Positions 12,021 to 22,775 of a stretch of 64,000 nucleotides of DNA are shown here, in pieces. Numbering within the stretch: the first letter of the stretch is position 1; every line of letters starts with the position of its first letter. A program made the position numbers and the translations under genes. The notes beneath the pieces are model-generated. The model was not told the DNA's origin and ran no database searches. It saw nothing but the letters and a program-made list of their open reading frames with translations. The DNA is from Vandiemenella viatica (lineage: Eukaryota; Arthropoda; Insecta; Orthoptera; Morabidae), in assembly GCA_031002005.1 (NCBI GenBank), contig CM061921.1:173236935-173300934 (forward strand), given 5' to 3'.

Positions 12021-13103
12021 ACGATTTTTCTAATGCCGCTTGATTGGATTCAAGGTATCTTGAGATTCGGCATTGCAAGTCTTTATGTGATGGTTGTTAA
12101 TAGCCTCTGTCGATCGGCTGGTAGAAACACAAAGGCATGTCAGGAAGCTTCATCAAAGGCCAGAAGTACGTTCTGTTCGGATAAGAGAGGGACTTCAGAC
12201 TGCCATCAGAACAAAAATTGGGGTGTTTCAGAACAAGGCATAGGACGTGTAAAAGGTAATTACTGAATTGCAAACAAGGTGTCTAAGTTTGGGGGAAACA
12301 CAACATAATTTAGCAATACAAGTCACTGAAAGAGATCCGAAACGAAGGCACCTCGGTTAACGGTAGTGCATCGGACGGACAGAGATAGATAATCACGTTC
12401 AGCGGATTAATTGACTCAGGGCCACCAAAGTTCTGTGTTCTGATGGAACGGCGTACGACGAACGTAAAGCGCTATTTTTCAGGTTTTTTGTGACCAGACC
12501 GAAATATGGAATCTATTGCGTCACGAATTACGACATTAGCAAGGTCTTCAGATCAACCTCCAGATTACTTTAAATTGTACGAAGCACCATGATCTCACTG
12601 CTCTTGATTACATGTAGAATTCAGTGATTATACACACACTCCACGCAGTTTGTGACGATTATTCGATGGCAAAATGAAGATATGAAATAAGAAGTTGCCA
12701 CCCACATCGATTTTATAACTGGAAAGCAAACTTTTCACATGGAGAGAAATCACCGGGTTGGAAATGCAAACCTAGCTAGTACGAGAACTTACAACGGTGG
12801 ACGAGGTCAAAGTAACAAACGTTTTACCCTTGACGATCGTACAGGCAGTGGCCATTCATAAAAGAAGAATAGAATTGCAATGATTTGAGGATACAAGCAA
12901 AGGAGAAAATGTTAGGTTACATGTACACGGAAGTAAATGGACGTCTATCGACAACGATAAAGTGACATGAACCAGAAATATATATCGTCTCGCAACCACC
13001 AACCACTCTTATTGACGAACTTCAGATACTGGATGGCAGGAGGCCCAGAAACAGGTGGCATCATGAACGATGGTGACCTCAGACAATCTCTTCCCGTCAA
13101 AAG

Positions 13104-13316
13104 ATGTTCGTTATTGCAGGCTCACCACGTTCCCTATTTCTTGACTCCGCGAGTGAAGCTAGTGCTGTAACAGACTATTTGGTACCCCAGCTTCAGAAAG
13201 GATACAATTATAAAGGTGATTCCGGATTCAAACATAATACTGGTTTTGGAGGGATAGAGCGTAAGGTCGCACAAACAATACTCGTCGGGGGATGGAAAAC
13301 AGGTTTCATCACGTAG
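13104..13316 (+). pseudogene. retroelement aspartic protease remnant
   Basis: The 70-residue frame contains SLFLDSASEASAVTDYLVPQL, which fits the retropepsin core (F.D[ST]G[SA]..S.I). The active-site triad reads Asp-Ser-Ala in place of Asp-Ser/Thr-Gly, so the catalytic glycine is lost. In an intact element this enzyme would process the Gag-Pol protein. Confidence 0.55.
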
Positions 13317-13553
13317 GCCGTCGCCGGTCTTTCAACCGATATAATAATCGCGGCCAATGCAATGGAAAGAAACAAGGTAACCGTGAAGTGGGTTAAAAGG
13401 ATATAAGATGGCTTATTCTGTATCGCAGTATACATGATAGAAAGCCTGTGCCACCTGATGGGTCCTCCTAGTGGTATCCAGAAGCAAGCAAGTGCCTACG
13501 CAGGCTATAAATCTTGCAACTGATTGGCAACAGTGTTAGTGCAGATCGCATAC

Positions 13554-13590
<37 letters not shown>

Positions 13591-13789
13591 GATACACACA
13601 GCTTTAAAACTTGAATTTCTGAGGCACAAGCACACAATTTAAGTGTTGTCATCTTCAAAAAATACAGGGACGTTCTCTTTTCGCCCTGGCAAAGCAAGGA
13701 AAGTGGTACATACATTTCATGTGTACGACCACACACCATTGAAAGGAATAGTTATTTATTCCGGAAAAAAATATAAACGTGCAGCACAT

Positions 13790-14400
13790 GAGGCCATAGC
13801 TCACTGAAAACACCATATCCCCATCACCACTGCAGCATTATCGAAAGGAAATGCGCGATTCTGTTTGTATGCGAAATCAATCAACTCACGGATGGAAGCA
13901 GTTGGCTATTGACCAGAGTGCATCCAGAGCATAATTGTCGCTTCATTTCAAATAGATGGTTGTCGCCATTGGACGAGACAACAGGGTTTAATCACATCGA
14001 GGTGCAACAGTCATCCCGATCATTTATTTTCATATCACTTTGATGGAAGGCAACAGAAATTCAACAGAATTCCGTTCAGTTCGAAAGACTCTTCTAGTGC
14101 CTTTGTAAAGGTTGTAACCACATACACGCCCCAAAAGTGAAGGGAATTTGCACACTGTATGTGAACGACATTCTCATGGGGTCTGAAACTTTTGAGGAGC
14201 ACCTCCACCAATTGGAGATTTGCTTTCGAATCATGGCAACTCCATCCTGACAAAGTCACAATTTGTGCCAACGAACTGAGGTATTAAAAAATTCTAATAA
14301 CGCCAGATGGATTGAGGCCCATAGACGACAAAAAAAAGGGGGAAATTGAAAGCTTTCCATCAGTCACAAAGTGTATGCAGTGGGGAAGTGTTCCAATTAT
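13790..14400 (+). pseudogene. Ty3/gypsy reverse transcriptase remnant
   Basis: Near 14150-14220 the frame reads TLYVNDILMGSETFEEHLHQL, clearly the YVDDI...S.T.EEHL..L block of gypsy reverse transcriptases. The second catalytic position reads Asn (YVND). After a frameshift, DGLRPIDDKKGEIESFPSVT (about 14310-14365) matches the DG....D..K...I..FP block. Earlier blocks at 13830-14080 are recognisable only piecewise. Confidence 0.65.
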
Positions 14401-14689
14401 CGCGGTAATATTCCAAACTTAGCCATCATTTATAGAAGCTACAAGAGGGGGACGTTGGGTGAAAATAGACGGATGAGCAGACATGCCACCAAAGGTGATG
14501 ATAAACCCTTTATTCCAGGTTTATTATTAATATTATGGTCAAAATGAGACATTATGGACGTTTAAAATTATATGCCAAGAATGGAACTGCAATATGTTAG
14601 GGAAGGCAATTGCATAGGTCGCCTGATCAAATAAAGTATGCCAAAGAACAATCACCTCTAGATAAAACCAGTAGGGGAATACAATCCAA

Positions 14690-15060
14690 TCATCATCTAG
14701 TCAGTTTGGATTTGTTTGGACCAAAGGGCCAGTTCAAAATGTATCATAATTGTGAATAAATTTTCGAAGCTGGTGAAACTATCCACTACTTCCTGTACAT
14801 CGACAAATCAGTGACTGGATATCTTATTATAAAGATACGTACTTTTGGACCCCTTAGGAATGTTCTCAAGAGAACGATGCAAAGAAATTCTTCTTCGCCA
14901 TAGTAGGGTCCCTATCCCATCGAGGAAAATATACAGCTCATCATACAACTAATGTGATGGAAGCTAGATAGGAATCGATGCTGTATATTGTGTTTCACAG
15001 GATCAAAGTAGTCTTCCATCATTAGCGATGTCATGACTGAGCAACCTAAACCAAATCTGT
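14690..15060 (+). pseudogene. integrase core remnant
   Basis: VSLDLFGPKGQF at about 14703-14738 fits the first catalytic-Asp block of retroviral-type integrases (.DLFGPLP). YFLYIDKSVTGYLIIK follows at about 14790. Frameshifts and stops follow. Its position downstream of the reverse transcriptase supports a Ty3/gypsy assignment. Confidence 0.5.
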
Positions 15061-15199
15061 TTCCAGGAATCTTAATGGACTTATTTAGTCAATTACTCTG
15101 TCCCGGTGGCACTATAAGCTGAAGTTTGACCGGCGGTACTCCTTCAGTTTGCCCTGCAATCCTACAGAACCTTTTAGACGATTCATGTATATTAATTCA

Positions 15200-15620
15200 A
15201 CCGGAATGCTCTCTTTAGTCAGCGATTTGCTCAAATGTCGATCAAAAACCTTTCGGTTGGCCATTGTTTTTTCCGTCCGATATTATAGGTGTCACTTCAC
15301 ACAAAAGCTTCTAGCTTTTAATATATTAAGGATTCTCACCCTGACGTTACCATTAAAACATTATATTAGTTTCAATTTCAGTTGTCCTTCTGAGGAGGTT
15401 GCAACACATAATTTACAGTACACCATCAATAAGATACTAAACTCCTGAGTTAATACAGCACAGCTTTCAACATAGTAGCACCAACAAAATACCGTATATT
15501 ACTATGCACAGAATGTGGTCTTGAAGCCTAAGTTCACGTGACCTAAACATTGAAAGTCCGTCTACCTTTTATACAAGCCAGAGTCTCAATTTAATTTTTA
15601 GTATTTGTCATCTTTGCGGT
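15200..15620. other. no recognised feature
   Basis: This lies between the retroelement body and the next SINE. It could hold the 3' part of the retroelement, but no LTR is recognisable. Confidence 0.35.
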
Positions 15621-15625
15621 ATATC

Positions 15626-15873
15626 TTTTTGTTTTTATTTTTTTAACTGCTTAACGTCTCTTAACAGCAAGGTCTTCATAGACGGGAAAGGATGGGGGGC
15701 AAGGAATGGGAGGGAATTCGGCCATGGCCTTTTGAAGGAAACATCCCGGCATTTGCCTCGAGTGATTTGGGAAACCATGGAAAACCCAAATCTGGATGCC
15801 CGGACGGGGATTCGAACCGCCTTTCTCCCGAATGCGAGGCCAGAACGCTAACCGTTACACCATCACGCTCGGT
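15626..15873 (-). mobile_element. SINE, dominant family
   Basis: Full-length minus-strand copy with an intact B box (GGTTCGAATCC) and an A-rich tail. Flanks GGTATATCT and GGTATTTCT (15618-15626 and 15878-15886) are a possible imperfect target duplication. Confidence 0.85.
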
Positions 15874-16152
15874 TTGAGGTATTTCTGAACTACATATTCT
15901 TTAGATATGTTCTCACAGATTACGATTGCGGTAATCTTGCAATAATCTCCTTGCAAAAATTTTAAATATTTTAGCTTTAGTTTTAGTGAACAATGGTACC
16001 TCACGTATATTAATCAGAGGCCACATTTCAAAATGGGACGAGTGTTTTGACATGCAATAGGAATCCCCTTAACATTGATAATATTTCTAAGCAATTTCAC
16101 ACTCTACTTAACACCTGTTCGTGCGGCAGCCTTGGTTCGGAAAGGAATTTAT

Positions 16153-16798
16153 TCATATGCCTGCAGTAGAGATTATCCGGTGTTTGTATGAAATGATCAA
16201 ATCAGCTGATAACTGCTCTGTCTCGATCTTCAGACTGTATTTCCAATCTCTCATTTCACAATCAGACGTCCCAGATAGTTGACGGCTTGTTGCCTGACGA
16301 GGTATGGAGGTTGCTGCTAGTGGTGTTTGCTTCTGATTATGCTCAGAGAAAACTGCGAAGCAACTAGAACGGTTCGAACTTCTCTTATTTTCTATGTATG
16401 CTGCAAGACTGTCATTTTTAACTGCATGGGTGTTCTGGATCCCTGTTTTGACTTTATCAAGAGCCTCAATTGTGACCTGAAAGGAAATTTCTAACCACTC
16501 GTATTCACATACCGAAACCTTCCCTGGTATATTAGCTTCGTTATCTTTCGCCTTCAATTCCAGGGTACGGCTTGTGTGATGTGATTGCCTGATTTCTTTC
16601 TTAATTGACTCAGTACAATTTCTTGTTCAATAATTCTACGAATGTCATTTTGTGTCTCTGCTCAATACCTCCCCTTGATATTGAATTTTCCCATTTAATT
16701 TTTTTGAAGAAAGCCATTACCATCCCCAAATTTGCTTGTTTATGGTCAGCAGTGTACTCACATACACGCATGTAATCGGAAGAAGGTGGAGTTGCCAT
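16153..16798 (-). CDS. unrecognised open frames, possible exon or element remnant
   Basis: Two consecutive minus-strand frames (16798-16610, 62 residues; 16557-16153, 134 residues) are separated by a short gap with stops. The second is the longest frame of its neighbourhood. It is polar, rich in Ser, Glu and Lys, with no signal peptide, membrane segment or known motif. A 134-residue frame is near what chance gives in 64 kb, so coding is unproven. It may be part of a gag-like protein. Confidence 0.2.
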
Positions 16799-16799
16799 G

Positions 16800-17640
16800 C
16801 TTCCTCGATTTTTGAAATTGTGTCAGAATTACTGTTTTTACCACTTCAATTTTTTAAAGTCCAACCATGTTAACAGGTGCGTCCAATTATGGATCCACTT
16901 TATAGCCATGTGAACAAAATGTACGATGCAAATGATTTCCAAAACAAATACAACACAGAGATTTACCAGAGAACTTATCAGTAACACAAACAACGCCGAG
17001 AATGAACTTCCCTGCAAGAGAAAGCATCACCATATACTACAACATGCATTAAACAATATTCTGAAACAAAAAGGCATATATTCATTCATTAAATCACAGA
17101 TACTGGACGATGTAACCGGATACGCCATCTGAAATTATTAACCTTATAGTGTGCTTATGGGTTCTCAGTTAATATTTGAGTCAAAATTTTGAAAAGTTGA
17201 ATTGTTATTACCGCGCAATCAGTTATTAAATCTCAGCTGTATTGTTTTACTTATTAATTATCGTCCCCAAGTTGAGCCCTAAATTAAATCACACGTAATA
17301 GTTTATAATGGTACTTGCCAAGTTGTACTTTGCAATGGTGATGGCTGATGACCCCGTGCTAGAATTAGGCTTCCATTCACGTGCGATGAGATGCTGGGAT
17401 CGCAGATCCGTCGACGAGTGCTCCTCCAAAACTCGAACTGACGCCGGTCTGAGGATGCAAACCCACGCTCCTCCGCCACACACTAGCTGCGGGACCGGAT
17501 CGAACTAGAGTCGATCCTCCAAACACTGGTCGATGGTGCCGCGCACGCGATACAATAAACAGTTTCGCTAACGCGAACTCGCGGTTAAGATATCCACGAT
17601 AATATTTGAACGTCTGCCCTGTGCTGTACAGTCCGCTGTT
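16800..17640. other. no recognised gene
   Basis: AT-rich up to about 17300, then a more GC-balanced stretch (17340-17640). I see no family match or repeat. Confidence 0.4.
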
Positions 17641-17658
17641 CCCAGCCTAACACTTTTT

Positions 17659-17887
17659 TTTTTTTTTTACTGCTTTACGCCTAGTCGACGGCTAAGGTCA
17701 TTAGAGGCGGGATGGGACAGGGGAAAAGGTACGGGCAGGAATTCAGCCATGGCATTTTTGAAGGAAGCATCAAGGCATTCACCTTGAGTGAGTTGGGAAA
17801 ACCATGGATAACCAAAATCTGGATGCCCAGACGGGGATTCGAACCCGCGAGGCCAGAACGTTAACCTTTCACCCACCACGCTCGGTG
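17659..17887 (-). mobile_element. SINE, older subfamily
   Basis: A minus-strand copy in which the 3' body reads TAATGACCTTAGCC and GAGGCGTAAAGCAGTA, the subfamily also seen at 40421 and 57676. The target duplication CTAACACTTTT flanks it at 17648-17658 and 17888-17898. A short deletion removes part of the head between the B box and the anticodon region. Confidence 0.85.
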
Positions 17888-18045
17888 CTAACACTTTTAC
17901 GACCTCTAACCGAGTGTCCATCTCGCAGCCCCCTGGCCTCGCTTCTGCCGCCTAACGGATTCAGGGGCGAAGAGGAGAGGAGGGTGACTGCATTCTTTTC
18001 CGCGTTCTTGGATGGGATGACAGCTACCTGCCTGGCAACCAGCTA

Positions 18046-18403
18046 TAGGCCCTTAAATGCATTCACAAACTTCCATGGCCTCAACTTAATGTAATTTACA
18101 TGGCTGTAATAAGTGTCATTACATTATGTTGTATTTTTATTAAATTGCAAAATGCAGATCTTATGTACAGCCCCTCTAAATGCACCTGTGATATGACACT
18201 GATAGTAAACTTTTACAATCCTTGGTACATTGCCTTTCTGTCGGATGTGGCGTACCATAGCACAAGTAATTTGTGCTTCCTGCTCATCTCTCATTCCAAG
18301 AGGAATAATCTCCTTCAAGATAGGCCCTTAAATGCATTCACAAACTTCCATGGCTGCAACTTAATGTAATTTACATGGCTGTAATAAGTGTCATTACATT
18401 ATG
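18046..18403. repeat. 83-bp direct repeats separated by 192 bp
   Basis: The 83 bases at 18046-18128 recur at 18321-18403 with only two differences seen (CCTC against CTGC). Each contains TAGGCCCTTAAATGCATTC and GTGTCATTACATTATG. The 192 bases between them are unique. Possible readings are a 275-bp tandem duplication with the second spacer lost, or a miniature element with terminal direct repeats. Confidence 0.9.
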
Positions 18404-19609
18404 GAGTCTGTACCCAGTTTCTCGTGTTCGTCTATTAACCATTTCACACGGATTCTTCCTGAGAAGAAGTTGAATCGTGACATATTAAGACCTGGTATGC
18501 AGCAGATAAACAGCTGTGTTTCAGAAGATTGGTTGTATGAGAGGCGTTGGGTTCGACTTACATACAAGAATGGAGGGAAGTAAACTTTTGGAGTCTGTAT
18601 ATATGAGGAATATTATACACGATTGTTACACAAAATACTTGTAATTCCGTATTATGTTTTTATAACTGGGTGGATTGGCTATCATAGTGCTTACCCCCGA
18701 GAAATTAATCTCGTGGCGGTCTAAGAGATCTTTGCGACTAAAATTCTGCAGGCATCGGTCTTGTTATTAACTGCTGATGAACTGACTAGTCGCGGCAAGT
18801 TTATAATACATCACGAATGGTATTTATTATTACTATGAGTAACATGTTTATATGTTTGTCGATTGGTCTGCATTGTATTACAAATAATTTAATTGAAATG
18901 TGTGGGTTCTGCCTTTTGAATTTGGAAATGTCTTATAATTTAACTGAATATTCAGTACCAGCTATATCTACTAGGGTACTGGACTATTCATCCAACTATG
19001 TGCTAAGCCTTGGACTGTTCTGACGCTTTTATTTAAACAGCAAGCATCGTCCAGAGAAAGCAGAGCTCATCTTTGTCTCGAGCATTGAATGTAGCATCCT
19101 TCTTTTTAGAAATGTCAAGTGTGAGAGCATTATAGGATGTCTCTCGATAGAGTGGTTTGCATGTAGATATCTTTATGTTGAGTGATATTAAACGAATGAG
19201 GGATTAGCAACTGCCACGTTTTTGAAATTCATAAAATTTATTCATGGTTTCCGGCCACACATAAATACCATACTAATCATCTAAGGATATGCTTGCTATA
19301 AGAACGTTCATCTTTCTCCTAAAGCATAAAAGGGCGGTTTTTGAAATTATTGTCTTTCTCAATTTTCAAATCGCAAAACCACACCAAACTGTCCCTTTAC
19401 AGACGGGAATGATGGATTAGTGAAATATGGCGTAATTTTTCAGAAATCAGTTACAAACAGGGATTGATTTATTTTCATGGATCTTTATAATTTAATGAAT
19501 TTAGAATTGTACTGAAATAGATTTTATTGCTGGAAGAACTTCTCCTGGCTTATAGCTTTAATTGCATTGCGCTTGAACCACATTGCACAATGTAGGAGTT
19601 GATATGCCC
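18404..19609. other. no recognised gene
   Basis: AT-rich sequence with short frames only. Nothing family-like is seen. Confidence 0.4.
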
Positions 19610-20060
19610 TACCAAGTAGTTAGTGTCAGTAAGTAAGGAACCTCTTGAGTTGAGAGCGGCGATAGGGTAGTTGATGTGACTGGTTGTAACGTGTAACCAT
19701 TGCCTAGTTAATGATGAAGCTGTTGAGGGGTCTGGTTGTGGTTCTGGATGGTTGATGAAATGGCTGTTGGTGAAGTTCCCGGTTTGACGATTGGCTGGTA
19801 GATTGTACGGTTGCTAGTCCTCAGGTGGTCTAGACAACCGGAAGTGGTGCAAGTCTTTGATTAATTTACTGCACCATTTGTGTCTCCTGGCTAATAAATG
19901 CGACTGGTTGTAGCCGTTTGCTGGTTTATGGCAATGCTATCTGCTGGTGGCTTTTACAGTAAAGCTGTTGTGGCCACTGGCCGCTAGACTGTAGATCTAT
20001 GGGCCATGCCACTGGTTGTGCTTACCGGTTGGGTGGCACTATTATTGTTACATTAGTGTT
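19610..20060. other. GT-skewed tract with recurring CTGGTTG
   Basis: About 450 bases are strongly enriched in G and T on the plus strand. They carry irregularly spaced CTGGTTG, CTGGTAG, TGGCTG and CCGGTTG words. There is no fixed period and no coding frame. Confidence 0.6.
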
Positions 20061-20278
20061 GTAGTTCATAGGAGACTTCTCTTATGGCCTACAGTCACTA
20101 GTATAAAGCACCGCTGGTTTTGGATTGATTAGGAGGCGTGTTTCCGGAATTCCGGAACCCCCCCCCCCCCCGCAGATGTGATTTGGTCGGAACCCTTTCC
20201 CTCAAGATAACATGAGATTTTGACGGGACCTCCCCCCCACCCCCAAAGTTGATATCCGCGTCGTTTATGGACTTTCTT

Positions 20279-20512
20279 GTTTTTTTTTTTTTTTAACTGC
20301 TTAACGTCTCTTAACAGCGAGGTCTTTAGAGACGGGAAAGGATGGGGGCAAGGAATGGGAAGGAATTTGGCCATGGCCTTTTGAAGGAAGCATCCCAGCA
20401 TTTGCCAGGAGTGATTTGGAAAACCATGGAAAACCCAAATCTGGATGCCCGGACGGGGATTCGAACCGCCGTCCTCCAGCAGAACGCTAACCGTTACACC
20501 ACCACGCTCGGT
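20279..20512 (-). mobile_element. SINE, dominant family
   Basis: Full-length minus-strand copy with a T run (A tail) at its left edge, an intact B box and a small deletion in the head (CCTCCAGCAGAACGC). It is flanked by C homopolymers (about 20159-20171 and 20620-20632) in otherwise unrelated sequence. A target duplication is not clear. Confidence 0.85.
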
Positions 20513-20795
20513 GACATTTTTTTTTTCTTAGCTCTACTTTCCATCAAGAGTTTCAAATGCTCACTTGAGATTTCCGTCGACCCACCCCACCCACTCCCTC
20601 TTGGTGAGATTGCGCCGCACCCCCCCCCCCCCTATTTCACCTCACGTAATTAATGGACGCCCTATTAGTTGAGGTGACAGTCTGTGGCCATTGGGCGCCT
20701 CTGCATACCAAACCAGTTCCATAGATAATTAAATGATAAATTTCTTCCAAATATATTCTATAGATTAACAGTCTGTATTTAACTTCAATTTCTCG

Positions 20796-21116
20796 TCACT
20801 TCAGCTCTTGACGATCTGCGAAAAATAGAATCACAAGCTATGAGAATTAGAGTGTAAAAGTGTATGTAAAAGGTACCTGGAAATAAACTAGAAGTATTAA
20901 AAATCATTTCACTTACCGACGTCTTTGAATCTCACAAGATCACTGAGCTCGATGAAGTCGAAATCTTGGGAAGGTTCGTTTCATCAGAGTGGGTAAGATC
21001 GTATTAAAAATAGATAATCACTGTTTGTGTGAAAAGTACTTAGAAAATAATTACAAGTATAAAATATCATTTCACTTACCAACGTCCTTGAAATTCGCAG
21101 GATCTGTTAGCAGCAT
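20796..21116 (-). CDS. candidate small three-exon gene, unknown product of 34 residues
   Basis: On the minus strand an ATG at 21116 opens exon 1 (21116-21080), which ends at a consensus donor GTAAGT. Exon 2 (20964-20917) starts after CCCAAG and ends at the same donor. Exon 3 (20815-20796) starts after TCTATTTTTCGCAG and stops at TGA. All junctions are phase 1, so the frame continues. Exon 1 ends DPANFKDV and exon 2 ends SDLVRFKDV, followed by D at each junction; the C-terminus is DRQELK. A TATA box and initiator lie upstream. The exons and introns arose by a 163-bp tandem duplication. I know no family for it. Substitutions between the exon copies do not favour third positions, so selection on the protein is unproven. 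A chance alignment of signals is possible. Confidence 0.25.
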
Positions 21117-21145
21117 GGAGTCACTTATGATGACATGGTGAACTG
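20825..21145. repeat. tandem duplication, period about 163 bp
   Basis: The sequence around the donor at 20917 recurs around 21080. The stretch just inside each intron is nearly identical (GTAAGTGAAATGAT then T-rich, ATACTT). The more distal intron also aligns (TTTTACA, GTGATT.TATTTTT). The exon parts are less alike than the first 25 intron bases. Confidence 0.7.
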
Positions 21146-21178
21146 GAGATGTTACTGCTTCGAGAGGAACTAGAAGGC

Positions 21179-21212
21179 TGAGATGAAATGGCTAGTTGTA
21201 ACCCTATTTATA
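21179..21212 (-). promoter_or_regulatory. candidate core promoter: TATA box and initiator
   Basis: On the minus strand TATAAATAGG spans 21212-21203, and TCAGCC places an initiator A at 21179, 33 bases after the first T. That is close to the usual arthropod TATA-to-start spacing. A very short upstream frame (ATG TCA TCA TAA) precedes the proposed start codon at 21116. Confidence 0.4.
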
Positions 21213-21407
21213 GGAGCAGAGCGTTCCCCGAGGTAGGGAGGTTGTCCGGAATTTCTCATGATTCCGTGGAGGATGTAGTGTACTTCCCACGGCTCCCCTT
21301 CACGCGGACCGTCAGGCAAGAGGTACTACTTAAACAAACGACGATAGAGGGCATCTCTTCATCTGAGAGGCTGCGGGACACGTTATAGTCAAATGAAGCA
21401 GACACTG

Positions 21408-22118
21408 TGTAACAGCCCCCAACCTAAAATTAAATGGAATTGTATTTTGTGAATCATTTGTAGTAGGCTGGAGTTTGGTTGAAAATGATCTGGTAGGTTT
21501 GTTTTGCAATTTCCTGTAAATTAATGTATATGGACTTTGTTTTATGAAAATAAATTATTTAAAGTCCATTTAATATGTTGAAGACAGAATTGTGCAAGAG
21601 AATTGCATAAATGTTCATAATTCTAAGTATTAATGCAAGTTACGATATCTACAGGACAATTAGCTACAGTTTAAAATGATTTCTGTGAATAATTTTGTGT
21701 TTAAGTATCTTTAATTTTTATTTCTGTTCATTTTGTAATGATGGTAATTGATTATGTATTAATTCTGATTGTTTTTAATATGTTTCAATTGTTAAAGTAT
21801 TGTTAATGTTCGAGGATTATCTGTCGAAATCTTTTGAAGTGTTCTAGGAATTTCTATGTAGATTATATAAAACAAACATCCGAGACAGGGAAACAGTAGT
21901 TTTTTCGGCAAAGTTTTCACCGACTCAATTTACGAGGCTAAGAACTGTATTGTCTGTGGAAGAAGTGTTGTATACAATCGCTGGATTGTATGTATCTATG
22001 TAAGCAGTATCGTTGACGTTCGTGGTTTTTTTTTTTTTTTTTTTTTTTGAATATAAACAAATTTAAAGTGAACTTTATGGTTGACTGATTATTTATCATA
22101 TTAATTAAACCACCAACA
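21408..22118 (+). repeat. possible solo LTR or 5' LTR
   Basis: The stretch begins TGTAACAGCCCCCAACC and ends ACCACCAACA. It has TATATAAAAC near 21865 and is AT-rich, all LTR-like. A T run sits at about 22027-22048. I see no matching second LTR, no 4-6-bp duplication and no convincing primer-binding site after 22118. The call is tentative. Confidence 0.25.
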
Positions 22119-22599
22119 ATCTTATAACTGGTTTTAAATTACTAGCCTTCATACCTTGTGAAATTCTTATAATCCCTGCACCTAGTTCGCATGCCTTAAT
22201 TGCTTAAGTGGTGGCACGTTCGCATGTAATGTTATGATTTGTGGAGTCGACATCCATCTTTATAGACACATTTTTTGTGAATAGTGTACCAAACAACAAG
22301 CGACGATGAGAAGGAAGCTGGTTATTGATTCCTACTGACTGCGTTTAACTGGTGTGACCACTTGCCTAATTCCTGTATAAGAACACAGATCTAGATTTTA
22401 AGAGAAATTCGGAAATTGAAATAAATGCTTTCTATTAATGTTCATAAACTAATGTTAAATTATGAGACAATGGTGATGTGAACAGTTTCTTACCTGTGAT
22501 ACGTGACACAAGAATCACAAGGGGGCTATGGTGCGGAAATGCCGAAACTGTGCTGATGTGTACAGTTTGGTACATGGGAAAACAAATTACTGAGTGACA

Positions 22600-22775
22600 G
22601 GGTGGGTGGTGTGAGGGAGAGACGAGACGAGAGTTTGGTACCTTGGATAATGTTACTGAATTGAAGAGAGGGTCGTAGAAGAGAAGAGACAAAGAGATGT
22701 TTATACGAATTCTTTCTTCCCTCGTGCTCTTCGGGATTGGAATATGTAGAATACCTGGCACTTATAGTTAGGAGC
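22600..22775 (+). mobile_element. 3' fragment of a LINE related to the one at 62-63.8 kb
   Basis: After frame adjustment, 22697-22742 reads RDVYTNSFFPRALRDWN. This is the SFFPR..R.WN block that ends ORF2 in many CR1/Jockey-group LINEs, and it matches the equivalent segment near 63705-63760 and 59965-60000. Only the tail end of the element is present. Confidence 0.5.

Larger units (their letters stand above)
12030..15150 (+). mobile_element. decayed Ty3/gypsy-like LTR retrotransposon body
   Basis: Protease, reverse transcriptase and integrase motifs occur in that order on one strand, which is the Ty3/gypsy arrangement. Upstream sequence (12100-12950) is the right place for gag but has no motif I can defend. 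I could not find paired LTRs or a primer-binding site. A T run at 13559-13587 and the sequence after it may be a later insertion between protease and reverse transcriptase. Confidence 0.6.

Noticed and set aside
20129..20653. Overlapping open frames on both strands
   Set aside because: They are translations of a SINE and its flanking homopolymers. Equivalent frames recur over other SINE copies (3385-3826, 10529-10876, 55375-55851, 59302-59562).
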